Made by a program: the position numbers and the translations under genes. The notes under the pieces are model-generated. The model did no database searches. It worked only from the letters and a program-made list of their open reading frames with translations, and had not been told where the DNA came from. From Triatoma infestans (taxonomy: Eukaryota > Arthropoda > Insecta > Hemiptera > Reduviidae), in contig JAAEAF010002516.1 in the NCBI GenBank assembly GCA_011037195.1, forward strand, positions 98,957 through 162,956: a DNA stretch of 64,000 nt, read 5' to 3'. Shown piece after piece: positions 49,701 through 60,846 of this stretch (its first letter is position 1; every line of letters starts with the position of its first letter).

Positions 49701-51437
49701 GCAGATAATAATCTATGCAGCATTGTTAATCATCTGTTTAAATTAAATAAAAATGATTCACAATAATTTGAAGTGTATAAGATTTCATTTTTAGTGCATT
49801 GTTTCTTTAAACTAATAAAATGCATTTTTTTTTTTGTTATATTCCGCTTTCTTGGAAGAGTGGACGTTTGGTTTTTAATTCCAAAACTAAAGCTTTTATT
49901 ATTTTATTCTAAAATATTTAATTATTTAAATGAATTATTTTAAATTACGAAGGTATTAAAAATTACTAGAGTATTTGTTATTGGTTAAAATACACAATTA
50001 TATATATAATTCAATATAAATAATCGTTATGTTTGGCCCTTGTTAAAAAACAACTGACATTTTGTTTTATAAAAAAAAAAAAATATTTTAAACACGTTTT
50101 AAATTAAGTAATTCTCTTAGCAAATATAAATAAAATTACGTTCAAGTGTGAAGAATAATATCTAAATAAGCGTAAGCATAAAATAAAATATTGAATTTGT
50201 ACTTTCTTGCTAAACGAAAAAAAAAATATACAAGAACTATCTATAAAAACTATCAGATACAAATTAATATTAATAATTAACAAGTAAAAAGAATTTACAA
50301 TAATAAAATAAGAATTTAAAGTAAAGTCATGAATTATAGAGATAGACTGAAGGAACAAAAGAAGATATGTAAGTAAATTGTAAAAAATCATAGAATATTC
50401 CAATGTTTATTCAATGAAGAAGAGAAAAAGAAAAGTTAAAAACAGGTTACGCTTTTTATAATAAAACTTATTGCCAGTTCAAGAAAAACGACTTGAATTT
50501 TTAAGATTAAATAATTGCATACATTTTTTTATGAATATGAAGTTAAACATTACTTTTCTAAATAGTTGTAAGAAGTGTATAACATTGTCATTATCAGCTA
50601 GCTAGATTTTGTTTTCCAGTTAATTTAAAATGTTATTTAAAATATTACTTTATTTGTTTTCCCAATTTTCTGGAAAAAGCCTCTAACATTTCTTTTTCAA
50701 GTTAGTTGTGCCGCACTATGAAGGTGTATCACTTTATTTGACCTATTTTTCCGAGGAAATTTATAAAAGGGCTCTGAGGGAATTGGCTCGGCTCCATCTA
50801 AAATGTTATTTTAATGTATATGATTGTGTTTCTACCGCTGATATATGATTTTAAATATTACTTAGGAAAGCAGTAGTAAGATACCTATAAGAATTGGCAA
50901 TCTCATTAATTTACACAAGCAATTTTCGATATTTTTTAATTAATATTCAAGCTTTACTTAATAAGTACAAGGGAACATAAATTCTTATTGTAATCATCAG
51001 TAAATTAATACTTATTAATCCTTGGAGAAGAAAAACGATATAAAAGTGTTCTACTTTTTTAAAATGAACATTTATTCATTCCTATAAAATTAAAAAAAAA
51101 AAGAAAAATGAAAAAAAGAGAAAGAAATTCTACCTGAATCGCAGAGATTTTCAAAAGCGCTTGATACAGATGCTTTAGCGGTAGCCACTAATTTTTCAGT
51201 AAAAATGTGACAAGTAGTTTCAACAAGTTCTTCACCTTCAGCCACAGTATTTGGTGATTTTGGACTTTTCGTATTTATATATGTACTGTTAACCATTATT
51301 GTTTTACCAAAATCCGTAATACTAGTAGAATTACCATCTGTAATGTTTACTAGTTCACTCTTGACACTATAATGAATATCTAATAACAAGTGTAAAAATA
51401 ATAATAATAAAAATTTATGAACTGTATATGTGTACAT
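46767..51437 (-). CDS. small predicted secreted protein, two exons, unknown family
   Basis: Exons 51437-51134 and 46954-46767 join in phase (TCA G | GC CAA) to 163 codons plus TAG. The N-terminus HKFLLLLFLHLLLDIHYSVK is a clear signal peptide. A Ser/Thr/Asn-rich stretch with several N-x-S/T sites follows (NITDGNSTS, NSTYI). The second half is helical and charged (EELVETTCHIFTEKLVATAK, then EARIKGELNVIKQLLLKIET), probably coiled coil. I do not recognise the family. Donor GTAGAA and acceptor TTTCAG are acceptable, and the intron is about 4.2 kb. It lies 560 bp upstream of the spondin gene on the same strand. An unusual 5' exon might lie at 52362 and above. Confidence 0.6.
47867..48892. mobile_element. 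~1.0-kb DNA element with ~145-bp terminal inverted repeats
   Basis: The left arm (about 47867-48010) contains ATATGCTACCTATTTTCAAT, GTAGTGACGTCGAAATATTT and AGGCCTTTGTT. The right arm (about 48750-48892) is its reverse complement with scattered changes. The interior has no recognisable transposase, so it is non-autonomous. It lies inside the intron of the small secreted-protein gene. Confidence 0.75.
48893..51133. other. AT-rich intron sequence, nothing recognised
   Basis: This is the remainder of the intron of the small secreted-protein gene. No TIR, SINE or LINE signature and no exon-like frame was seen. Confidence 0.45.
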
Positions 51438-52361
51438 GACCGTAATCTAAACTAAAATACATTTAATGTTAATAAAAATATTCCAGATTCTTTCAGTGTT
51501 TACACGTTTATTCAATCCGAAAAATGCTTATACATATCTATCACTCTGCTAATACCTTGTAATGCAGAGGCTTTAGTTTAGAAATAGATTTATTTTGGAA
51601 CGTCTGTCATCCTGGAAGTAACTCCAGAAAAGATAGAATTGATATAAATAGAAATTCCAAAAATAACTATATAATGAAGAAAATATACAGTTAAATCGTT
51701 CTAAATAATTAATAAATTTTTATTTTGACTTTTTGTATAATTATCTAAACGAGCAATTGTTTGTGATTGGTGATTTTATACAATTTCTAAGAATAGTTAG
51801 AGCAAATAATAGTTTGCTGATAGATTTCATAAATAATATTTGTTTTTGCTAACTGATTTGGATTATGAGAAACTAAAACTGAGCTTAATATTTAAAGTTA
51901 AATTTATCTAATGCTTTAATTTTATTTTATTGTGTAATGTTACGATAAAAGTTCAAGAGCTAATTTAAATAAAACAGTTGAACATATCCCACATATTGAA
52001 TAGATATTTTTTGGCTACATTCAAGGACATATTGCTTGCACTAGTCTATAGCCAGTCGATTTCCTTTTCTGTTGTTCTGCAAAACCTATCTTTAGCAACC
52101 GATTTACTGCACTCTAATTTGATTAGTTTCGTGCACAACTTTTAAATTATTTTTAAATACACAAGTACAAAGGAAAAAACTTGGAATAATTAAAAACAAA
52201 GTCTTGTTAGTTAACCCTAAAATGGTCGTGGAAGAATAAAGAAAACTGTCTGATCTTGTCAAACAAATGCGGTAAGTGGACTGTATTTGAGAGGGTGTAG
52301 TTCTGAATGCGGGGAAACAGAGAATAGTAATTTCAATAATAATGAATAATAGAACGCTTAC

Positions 52362-52700
52362 CTTGTAAGATGTGGACACCGGCGTAGCAACGCCCCAAGG
52401 AAAGGGATCCCAAAAGGAAAAGAGAGTCGACTCCCCCACTCCCCTGGCCCCAGATACCTTTGTGAACGTAGATGGTGTCCTCCAGTCTAAAAGGCGAGCA
52501 GATTGAAGGCCAAGTAGGCATAAGTAGATTCCTTTGTATGATGTTCTGTACTCAAGCAGGGAAAATGCGGTGTAACGAAAGAGGTGAGAAACGAGACGCT
52601 CGTATACTTGCGGCAAACAAACAGAGAGAAAACGAAACACTTAATATGCGGGGTAGCACGTGGAAAATGTAGAGCACTTCCGTGCGGGTACGAGCGAGGG
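52362..52700 (-). promoter_or_regulatory. G+C-rich possible 5' exon/promoter of the secreted-protein gene
   Basis: This island is clearly richer in G+C than its surroundings. On the minus strand it ends in a strong donor (CTTACAAG|GTAAGCG, last exon base 52362). Open frames overlap here (for example GIWGQGSGGVDSLFLLGSLS), but none matches a family I know, and they could be chance in a stop-poor island. A 5' UTR exon spliced to the ATG at 51437 would fit position and strand. Confidence 0.3.
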
Positions 52701-53066
52701 TACAACAGAACCAGTACAGAATAAGTATAGAAGTAGTAGCGAACTAACTGATTGGAGGTGAAGAACATATGTATTGCGGAAGGCATATATTGGGGGACAA
52801 AAAGGAGTCATGAGATTAAACAAAAACTATAATGTAAACAAGAATATATTCAATTTTACTAAGTTTAAAAAAATTAGTCACTGTTTCGTCATTGGACACT
52901 TGATGGGCTGAACATGTGTATGTGTAACCATGGTTAAAAATAAGACAATAATAATAATTATAATAATGCATTACCAATATAATTTTTATGTTATCTAATA
53001 CCGACAAGTTCTTGAAATTAGCAATAATTTCTGTTTCTAATTTATAGAGAATATAGTTCTGAGTGT

Positions 53067-53325
53067 CCTCGGCAATGGTCTAGTGGCTAGCGCACTCGCC
53101 ATTGTTGCGAAAATTCCGGGTTCGATTCCCGTGAGGGCGAAGTCGGTGTTGACCGAGCATCGTGAGAAAAAATGGGAAGCTACAGTTGGTAGCGCACCTT
53201 AGTAGCGAAGTTCAGAACTAAACGGCGAGAGAACTGCGACGTGCTTACCACACGTCCCCCACATATCACTGTCTGGCAAGCCTTGGTCCTTTATGGACTG
53301 CTGCCCCGTAGAAACAAAAAAACAA
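53067..53325 (+). repeat. tRNA-derived SINE
   Basis: The head is tRNA-like: A box TGGTCTAGTGGCTAGCGCA and B box GGTTCGATTCC at the right spacing. It is followed by an unrelated body (GAAGTCGGTGTTGACCGAGC ... CTTGGTCCTTTATGGACTGC) and an A-rich tail (near 53315-53325). The acceptor-stem halves do not pair well, so this is a SINE and not a working tRNA gene. Confidence 0.75.
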
Positions 53326-53774
53326 ATAGTTCTCAGTTGTATTTTACTTCCTAACGCAGCAACATCCCTAAAAGTTGCAAAATCTGACTGCTTCAGTTAA
53401 TTCTACTTTTATGCCTAATAACTCTAATTAGAGTTACGCCCTTGTTTGGTACCTGACCATTTTTTGTAATTCTGTTCACATCCACATAACACACACATCC
53501 ATTTTTGTCTAAGTCTGCAGCATCATTACGCTAATGCTTTAAACCGCCTTAGATATGATAGTTGAAGAAGTCCTCATAATTTGTATTTATATCCTAGATC
53601 TGCATTATTATAGGCAATCACTAGTCTAAAATAAAAAATTTTCTTTTCACTTAAGGTCCTTCCAAGAACTGATTTTTATTAGCAGAGGACAAAAAAACGC
53701 GACTTGTCAATTTTCTTGGAAGTTCAAGTGATACAATTATGAACCTGTTTTGCGTTTAACTTTTTATAGATTCA

Positions 53775-54266
53775 TCTTAAAAAATCTGGTGTGAAACACT
53801 CACACAACTTTCTCTTACTCCAGTTCTCCAAATTATAATTGACAGCTTTTATAGTTTGTGTACCAAATTTAATGAGATGTCGAAAACTGAAAAAACTGTT
53901 CAGTAAAAGCGCACTTCCGGTTTACTAATTTTCTTGAAACTCGGAATTTTTGCCATGTATTTATTTCTAATTAATTTTGTTTGGATGATAGAATTGTATA
54001 ATCAACTGTGATAGCACTTTAGAGAAAAATATAACCCCACCCTTCCCCTAAAAGTGCCCTTAAATAAATTTTCTCAGAGAAATGTTTCAAATAAAAGTTG
54101 TAGATCTTTGCATGTTTAGTTTATATACCAAGTTTCAAAAAAATCGTCGGAGCCATTTTTGAGAAAATTGCGAAAAAGGGAAAAAATTATTTAGTAAAGT
54201 GGCAAAGTAAACGCACTTCCGGTTATCCGATTTTTTTCAAACTCGGAATTTCAACAACATATTTAA
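53775..54266 (+). repeat. ~1 kb repeat copy that truncates the Polinton-like gene
   Basis: It starts AATCTGGTGTGAAACACTCA / ACTTTCTCTTACTCC and matches the copy at 4160 through CTCGGAATTTCAACAACATA to TTTAATT. There homology stops and Polinton-like coding begins. It therefore marks the breakpoint of the element's neighbouring gene. Confidence 0.7.
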
Positions 54267-54731
54267 TTGTTTGGGGTTTGTTTTAAACAGTAATTCATAT
54301 AACCCCTTTGTCCCCTTAAATCTATGTTTATCAACAATGAAATCATTATTATTTATGGAAATTTCTTTATTACCTATTGTCATTTTTCCAGAAAGAGCAG
54401 ATTTTATACCATATTGTGAATCACGTGCTGGTTTCTTTAAATTCATATAAGATTTTACCATTTCATCATCGGAATTTTCTTCTTCTTCTTGTTCTTGTTT
54501 AATTTTGCTACCATCCTCATAATCGTCATCATCTTCATGATCATAATCATCTATTCTTGGCTTCTTTTTTTTCCTAGCGTTTCTACTTAATTCTTCTAAA
54601 GGTTCTATAACTGGCTTCAATTGTTTTTTAATCATACTCTCTTGTTCTTGTTGTTTTAAAGCTTTATATTTACGTTTTAACGATTTAACAGCTTTTACAA
54701 TATTTCTTGTTGTTTTCACTGCGTGTTCCAT
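54267..54731 (-). pseudogene. Polinton/Maverick-associated protein of unknown function, 3'-truncated
   Basis: The frame from ATG at 54731 (MEHAVKTTRNIVKAVKSLKR) has a basic N-terminus, a long acidic tract (DDYDHEDDDDYEDGSKIKQE) and a C-terminal motif (GNKEISINNNDFIVDKHRFK, then GTKGLYELLFKTNPK). I recall this C-terminal motif from proteins beside packaging ATPases in Polinton-like elements. At about 54267 the frame runs into the ~1 kb repeat, so the end is missing. The open frame extends upstream to 54797, but those codons overlap the ATPase tail in another frame. The true function is unknown to me. Confidence 0.55.
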
Positions 54732-54734
54732 CTT

Positions 54735-55446
54735 GAGCCTACGGAGAATTCTAAATGTCAACAATATACATGTCAAAGCTTTTACGGTATCTTCCATTAT
54801 TTAAAGGTTTATCCTTATCAATCACTAAAGAATCCATATTTATCATCCCAACACAGACTGCATAGCTCTCTAAATGTGTTCCAGCTCATATCCACGTTAA
54901 CATGATCATCATAAATGTGTTTCAAGTTTAAATCATCCATCTTAAAGGCGATGATTACATTTGTATTATCACGCAGCATATGTTTCTTAGCGTATGCATA
55001 TGTTTGTATTAGGTAGAATGTATCCACATTTTGATGTCTACCTCTAGTGAAGAATTCGCTAATCACATTTTGACTATCCAAACCACAATCTTAAAACTTA
55101 TTACTGTATTAGGTTTAACATCTTGTGGACTAATTATATCATCCATATCACTATATCTATAATAACCAATTTTGGGAACATGTTTCATCCCTTGACCTAA
55201 ATATTCATATTTTGGTTGATTTAGTGATTTACTATAAATGTATAAATTTTTAAACCGTAATCCATTCTTTTGAATAAGTAAGGTTAATAATAAATTGGTT
55301 TTGCCGCAATTACTTGGTCCGCATATTATACAACGAATGATGTTGGGAAAAAGTGCACTATGTCTAAATAAACTTATTTTTTCCAATTTTGAATCATAGT
55401 TTAAAACAGGTAAAACTAAGCGCTGTTTCTTCAATTTCATCACCAA
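54735..55446 (-). pseudogene. FtsK/HerA (A32-like) DNA-packaging ATPase, Polinton-like, frameshifted
   Basis: The first part (55446 to about 55085) has a Walker A motif in IICGPSNCGKTNLLLTLL. The second part (from about 55081) has FFTRGRHQNVDTFYLIQTYA and KKHMLRDNTNVIIAFK, typical of the A32-like packaging ATPases of Polintons and related virus-like elements. A frameshift falls at about 55080-55090, in the Walker B region. A second lies near 54820, just before the C-terminal IDKDKP segment. Both break the gene, so it is a fossil. It is followed at once by the gene at 54731. Confidence 0.75.
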
Positions 55447-55558
55447 CCTACTCCATCACAGGCGCATGCGCGTACTAAACCATATTACAGGGGGCTTTAG
55501 TACATATATAAATACAAGGAAACATACTAATAAAGTTAAGTTCACATTCATACACTGT
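55447..55558. promoter_or_regulatory. divergent promoter between Polinton-like genes
   Basis: About 110 bases separate the ATPase start (minus) from the plus-strand ATG at 55559. A TATA box, TATATAAATA, lies at about 55505-55514, some 45 bases before that ATG. Confidence 0.4.
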
Positions 55559-56128
55559 ATGAGTACCTCCTTCCCTACCATCGTGCATCCTCTAATAATT
55601 GATATCAAAAAAGAAAAAGTTTGATGATGAAGATACGTCTATTGTTCGTGAAATGGCCATCGCTGACACAAACTTATACATCTTGGGATGTTGGATGTTT
55701 AAATTGCCCAACAATGCTGGTGGCAACTTATCCGGTCTGCAAACAGATGGTTAATGAACAATCATCATGGAATTGCATAAGATGATGGTGATTTAGATTA
55801 CGAGCAGTTGGACACCATTTTACAGAGCTGCACTTTAGGTTGTAATTATTTGTTTTCAAAAGGAGTGGAAAGATGTTTATTTCTAGAAAAGAAATTGAAT
55901 AAACCTGTGTATGATTTACACGATTTTGGGTGTGCACCCATTAGAAAATTGCCTGATGTAATTCATTATAAATGTCATTTTCATAATAATACCAAGTTTA
56001 TTTGTTCACTACAATATGTGCATAGATTGGCCGCTTGGGCGTACATGAACAAATTTAAATTGGATTTTTTCCATTACCAAGTCAGATTAAATACTTTTAC
56101 CAAATGTAATAATTATAACTGTCAGTAG
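55559..56128 (+). pseudogene. Polinton-associated plus-strand gene, decayed
   Basis: Starting at ATG 55559 (MSTSFPTIVHPLIIDI), the frame breaks several times before a longer open frame at 55808-56128. That frame has SCTLGCNYLFSKGVERCLFL, VYDLHDFGCAPIRKLPDV and SLQYVHRLAAWAYMN. Segments in other frames (REMAIADTNLY, LGCWMFKLP, RWLMNNHHGI, DDGDLDYEQ) align in order, so at least two frameshifts and one stop disable it. The pattern resembles an uncharacterised protein common near insect virus-like elements. I cannot name its function. AATAAA follows at 56171-56176. Confidence 0.5.
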
Positions 56129-56374
56129 AGAAGTGAGCTTTTAATGGTTTTGTTTATATTAAGAACGATACAATAAAATGTGTTTATTGTAATCTTGTGT
56201 TGATTTAAATACATTAACAGATTGTCCTTGTACGATGCATAAAAATGCAAGCCCATACTGTTATTACCTGAAATATATACTTTAAAAAACAATTTTTGTC
56301 TTATTTTTTTCCTTTCACCCTAATTAAACACACATAAGCTATAATATTAGCACAAAAAAACAGTTGTCTTGGAT

Positions 56375-56540
56375 TAAAGTGATGGGTTGTTTAAGCTAAA
56401 TATTGGCCCCACGTCTTGTATGTCATCTCGCGGCTCAAAAACAATATTAAAGTCCTTAAAGTGATGGGCTGTTTAAGCTAAATATTGGCCCCACGTCTTG
56501 TATGTCATCTCGCGGCTCAAAAACGCATTAAAGCCCTTAG
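56375..56540 (+). repeat. 82-bp tandem duplication
   Basis: Two near-identical units carry GTGATGGGTTGTTTAAGCTA, TATTGGCCCCACGTCTTGTA and CATCTCGCGGCTCAAAAAC at a spacing of 82 bases, close to the Polinton-like segment. It may be part of that element's terminal region, but I see no matching inverted copy. Confidence 0.75.
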
Positions 56541-58620
56541 TGTTAAAATCACATAGGGGGGGTCGTCGGATTGAATAACCGCGCACCTAACCACAACCAT
56601 TGGGCGTCTGACTGGCCGTCGCTTTGGATGAGAGCTCGGCTCAAAAAAACGCGACCCCGAATGGACTATATGTCACTACTTATGAATACCTAAGGTTTTA
56701 AGATAATTACACATAATACACATTATAAAACACGGGCACCATAAAAGATCATCTAATACTTAGTGGAGTGGCTTTTAGTACCCCATTGTTACTTGATCAT
56801 CAGGTAAATATTTTTAGAATTATAAAGTCAAAATTTTGTGGGAAGAATTACATTTGATTGGAAGAATTTATTGTCTAACAGGCGAGAGAACATCTCTTTT
56901 CAAGATAATTGTTCACATTTCTTCATTTTATTGATGAGTTTGAAAGCTATAAAAATATCATTTTATATCATATGATGGCGGTATCTATTGCATTTGAGCC
57001 TATTCGTAAGCAGAATTTTTGTATGCAAATGAAGGGCTTACAACTCCATACAAAACCTCTAGCCTTGGAAGGAAAGTATTGCGAAAGGATAAAGCTCTCA
57101 CTATCTTGGGAGATCTTAACTGTCAATATATAGAGAATAAGTTAATAGGTTGAGCGAAGTGCATCTTTGAGCCACCCAGAATATCAAACACTATCAAAAG
57201 CCTGAGCAGTTTGTGAAGAGACTAAGCAATAATTCTACTAAAGTAATCATTCTGAAAGTATGCAGATGCTTTTAAAATGATTAAAAATTCATCAACATTA
57301 CATTTAAAAAGTTGTTTTATTATACTTTTATGCTTACAATTATTCGTATTCCTTAATGTTTACAATACTGGGGTGACATACATTTGAGCAGAATGTTTCT
57401 ATCAATCTTAAATTCACACATCCTTTATATTTAAATATGTATTTTATATTTTTTCCTTTTTAATTAATATTAATTTAATATACACAGCATTGGTTTCCAG
57501 TTTTTTCCTAACCGGTAATGTAATTTACAGCCATAGGCAAGTATGGCTGTATACATTTTTTTTATTTTAATATTTCATCTCATTTTGAAGTTGCCAAAAT
57601 ACTCTCTTCGATATATTTATCACTTCAAACATATCCCTCTTGTTTTACGTTGAAATTTTCATAAGACTGCGTGTGCAGTTTTTAGTTGTGCAACATGATC
57701 GCATTTACATCAGCTGCAAATAAATTGTTTGGTTTAAAATGTCTCTGCGAGGTGAGTAAGGGTTGTTTATCTACGCAAATTCTGAAACTAAAGAAAGAAA
57801 CAAGTTTCCACAAAAGAGTTGCAAAAACATTAATTTTACCTTCATTCAATTAGTTGCGAACTCTTAATCTTATCTGCAGAGTACACCTCCAATTTCACTT
57901 GCTCTAATAGCTGATAAGAGTCATCTTGTCAGTCCTATTGTTTCTCGGCTCTAATTGCTGATAAGAGTAAATATTGTGTCTAATTTTCGAAAGTGAGTTT
58001 TCGAAATACCGGAAATACATGTTCTGAGGGCCAGAAAAAGTGGTTTTAAGAAGTTGCTGTACAATCTTTGAGAAGTGGGCTGTATAGGCTTTGAGGGTGA
58101 GTCTGTGTTTGATCAGAAAAACTCAAAAACGGCAAATCGCTGGAAGTTTAACTTTGATATTCGTTTTTCTATCAGCAGGGTAACGTTAGCTTTTCTATTA
58201 AAATGTCATTTCCGTAAAATATACGATCTTATAGGGTTTAGAATGCCCTACTTAATATATAATACATGGAGTTAAATCATCTATCCTACTTAACGGCTTG
58301 TATAATATCTAACTAATGTCTTATCATATACTTAAAACAATGATCTCAGTCGTTTAGAATTTTGCCAAATGCGTGTTTGTTCGTTTCGGACCATTCCCAG
58401 AAATCAAGGCTGTCAATTTCAATTATTTTTTTCTGTCTACCCGAATATTTTCTAAAGATTGTGTAATGGGTATTGGTCTATAAACTTAATATTGCTCAGT
58501 CCGCAAATAAATAAAAGAGAAAAAATTGTACGATGACTTATTTTTTTCTCTTACTTAGATTTCTTTCTTTTTCCTTACTCATTTTTTCTCTTGACTTTTG
58601 TACATATGTATATGTATATG
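56541..58620. other. no gene seen; repeat fragments
   Basis: AT-rich, with a short reversed piece of the ~1 kb repeat near 57980-58060. A block at about 57668-57700 (GTGCAGTTTTTAGTTGTGCA) recurs inverted near 63895-63925. Open frames here look like chance. Confidence 0.4.
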
Positions 58621-58624
58621 TGCA

Positions 58625-58682
58625 TGCGTGTGCGATAATATATATAATATATATATATATAATATATATATAATATATAGAT
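58625..58682. repeat. (TA)n microsatellite
   Basis: TA/AT-rich tract directly at the tail end of the neighbouring minus-strand SINE. It may have grown from that SINE's simple-repeat tail. Confidence 0.8.
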
Positions 58683-58685
58683 TGT

Positions 58686-58918
58686 TGTAAGGGATTATCG
58701 CACTGCGACCTGAAACATCTATTGTGCCCCCCGGTGCCTTCTCCAAAGCACAGCCGGCCTCCAACCAGCGTTCTCTAGCGACAGACACCACTGCCATCAC
58801 CGGACAGTGAGTTGTAGAAGCTCCTAGGAAAGAAAAAAAATCTAAGGGCAGCATGCTGGATTCGAACCCGGGACTTCCGCGTTTCTAGAGCAGCGTGCAA
58901 CCACTGAGCTAATCCCTT
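58686..58918 (-). repeat. tRNA-derived SINE
   Basis: On the minus strand the head reads GGGATTAGCTCAGTGGTTGC (A box) and GGTTCGAATCC (B box, 58868-58858). A body shared with the copy at 22017-22165 follows (GGAGGCCGGCTG, CAATAGATG, TTTCAGGTCGC). Confidence 0.75.
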
Positions 58919-59025
58919 CCTTCTCCCTTGGCTTTCACCAATTAACTAGGGACGGAGACCTTAGTTTGTGTACTGTGTTTGCCCTTGTCTGTAAAGTGTA
59001 GTGTGTGTGTGTGTAGTGTAAGTGT

Positions 59026-59045
59026 ATCCGGGTTTAAACCCGGAT
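59026..59045. repeat. perfect 20-bp palindrome
   Basis: ATCCGGGTTTAAACCCGGAT lies just upstream of the LINE coding remnant and after a short GT tract. Its function is unknown. It may be the LINE integration junction. Confidence 0.8.
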
Positions 59046-60180
59046 ATTGCAGCAGTTGTCGGCAACGGAGTGTTCGTTGCTGCTCTCAATGGGAAGGTTT
59101 AGCCGCACCGTGTCGATGGAGGCTTTGCAGGTGCTGACGGGTTGCCTCCCCTTGGATCTGGAAGTGGTTAGGTACGCGGGTAGATATTTTCTAAAGTGGG
59201 GTCGGGCGGTAAACTTGGGTAATATTAGTTTGGATATCGTCTCACCCAAGGAAGACATAGCGAGCTGGGCCAGGACGTAGCTTATCGAGATTTGGATATC
59301 TTATTATTGCGAGAGTGGAACAAAAGGTGGAGGAGTTTTAACTAAGGGAGCACAACGTTCTCGTTTTTGCCAGAGGTGAAGTGGGGGTGTAGCAATATTT
59401 TCGACGAATTGTCATATGCGGTTTCACGGTTGGTCACGGGGCATCGACAGTTGAATGATAAATGGGCTAGGATGGGTATGGTGGGGGATGGGAGCTGTAG
59501 TGCGGACAGGAGGAGCTAAGTGAGCATGTGTTGTTCGATTGCCCTCTGTATTCTGATCTGCGTCAGCGCTTCAGATGGAGGTTGGGTTCCACGTTGCTTT
59601 GGAGAACAATAGTCTGTCCCCGCTGCGCGAAAATGGTGCTGCGTACAGAGGTTTCAGGCGTTTTGCGGAAGAAGCATTTAAAAAGAGGATGGAATGGGTT
59701 GATAGGGGCTAGGGGTAGTTAGATTGCACGTTGGAATAAAAGTAATTTATTGCATGAATGTTGCACGAATGCAGGTTCAGGCTAGCGGTGTTCTAGCTAG
59801 TTGTGACCTTACTTTTAGGCTAGTTTGTAAGGTTAGATGTAGGGTTTTCTCTACACCCCAGGAATATTGAGTACTGAGGGGGTAAGAGAGTGCATGGTTG
59901 AATGAACGAGCTTAGTGTACAAGGGTGTAATAAAATTTTAACTGTATTGGAATGAATGGAAGATAGGTTCGGGACAGGTTAGGTTCTTTGCCCCCCCCAA
60001 GAATATCGAGTACTGGAGGATTTGTAGGTTAGGATTATAGCGTATTTCCACTGTTTTGGGGCATTATGCTCAGCGTTAAGGGCACCATTCAGTTAGGGGC
60101 TCCTATACGGGTGGGTATGCGCGAGATCCCAGAGACCGCCTACCGTGTGCCTTTTTCAATAAAATAAAATAAAAAATAAA
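59046..60180 (+). mobile_element. 5'-truncated LINE 3' end (R1-like clade possible)
   Basis: Frames give TVSMEALQVLTGCLPLDLEV, which follows the R1/Jockey RT tail pattern 'T.S..ALQV..G..PLDL.V'. Then come LVTGHRQLNDKWARMG and VLFDCPLYSDLRQRF, the usual C-terminal zinc-knuckle region. Frames shift at least twice. A long 3' UTR ends in an AATAAAATAAAAT-type tail near 60160-60185. G+C is much higher than in the surroundings, suggesting a fairly recent insertion. Confidence 0.7.
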
Positions 60181-60801
60181 AAAACACATAAATACCTTTT
60201 ATTTGCATAATTTTCCATGAATTTTTTTTTTTTTTTGGTGATTCTGAGGGAACAGTTTCCTCTAAATTACGACTTAAGTATAATATATATGGGTTTATCA
60301 TTTGCATAATATTTAATAAACACATTAGAAGCTTTGCTAGAATACTAAATTTTAAGAAAACCGGTTTCCCGGAAGTAGCAAAATTTACAGAACAGGTTTT
60401 TGAGTTTTTTTGGAACTTCCTCAAAAACGACTGTAACGATTTACTTTAAACTTGGTATGCTAACTGTACAAGATATAAACCTATATTTTATTTGCAAGAT
60501 TTTCCTGAAAAAAATTGTTTTTATATGGTTTTGAGGAATCTGAGACGTTAAAATTTATTTCTATTGGACCAATATTACTGGCGCTCTCTAGAATGTAATC
60601 ATTCTCTACCTGCCTTGGTTGGTAGGTTTACACTTCCTCCCCGCCCGCTGTATATTAATGTTAGGACAAATAAACAAAATTTGAAATCTAAAAAAAATTT
60701 GAAAACAAGAATTAATTGGCTTCACGACCGATTCAGGGTAAAAATCAATAAACCAAAAAAAATATAACTTTTTTTTAAATTGTTTTTTAATAATAATTAA
60801 C

Positions 60802-60846
60802 ACGTTCGACGTTTCGACAAACTTTGTTTGTCTTCTTCAGGAACAA
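60802..60846 (-). ncRNA. hammerhead-ribozyme-like motif, left arm of Penelope-like element
   Basis: This is the inverted duplicate of the motif at 61708-61752. On the minus strand CTGAAGA lies at 60840-60834, followed by the same GACAAAC/GTTTGTC stem, GAAA and CGTC. Confidence 0.5.

Noticed and set aside
52104..52640. 178-aa minus-strand ORF, the second longest in the window
   Set aside because: No recognisable domain; overlapping frames are open on both strands in a G+C-rich island, so length alone is weak evidence.
53067..53141. possible tRNA gene
   Set aside because: A and B boxes are good, but the acceptor stem does not pair, and the sequence runs into a SINE body with an A-rich tail.
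58858..58918. possible tRNA gene on the minus strand
   Set aside because: It is the head of a SINE also found at 22017-22165; no proper acceptor stem or terminator.
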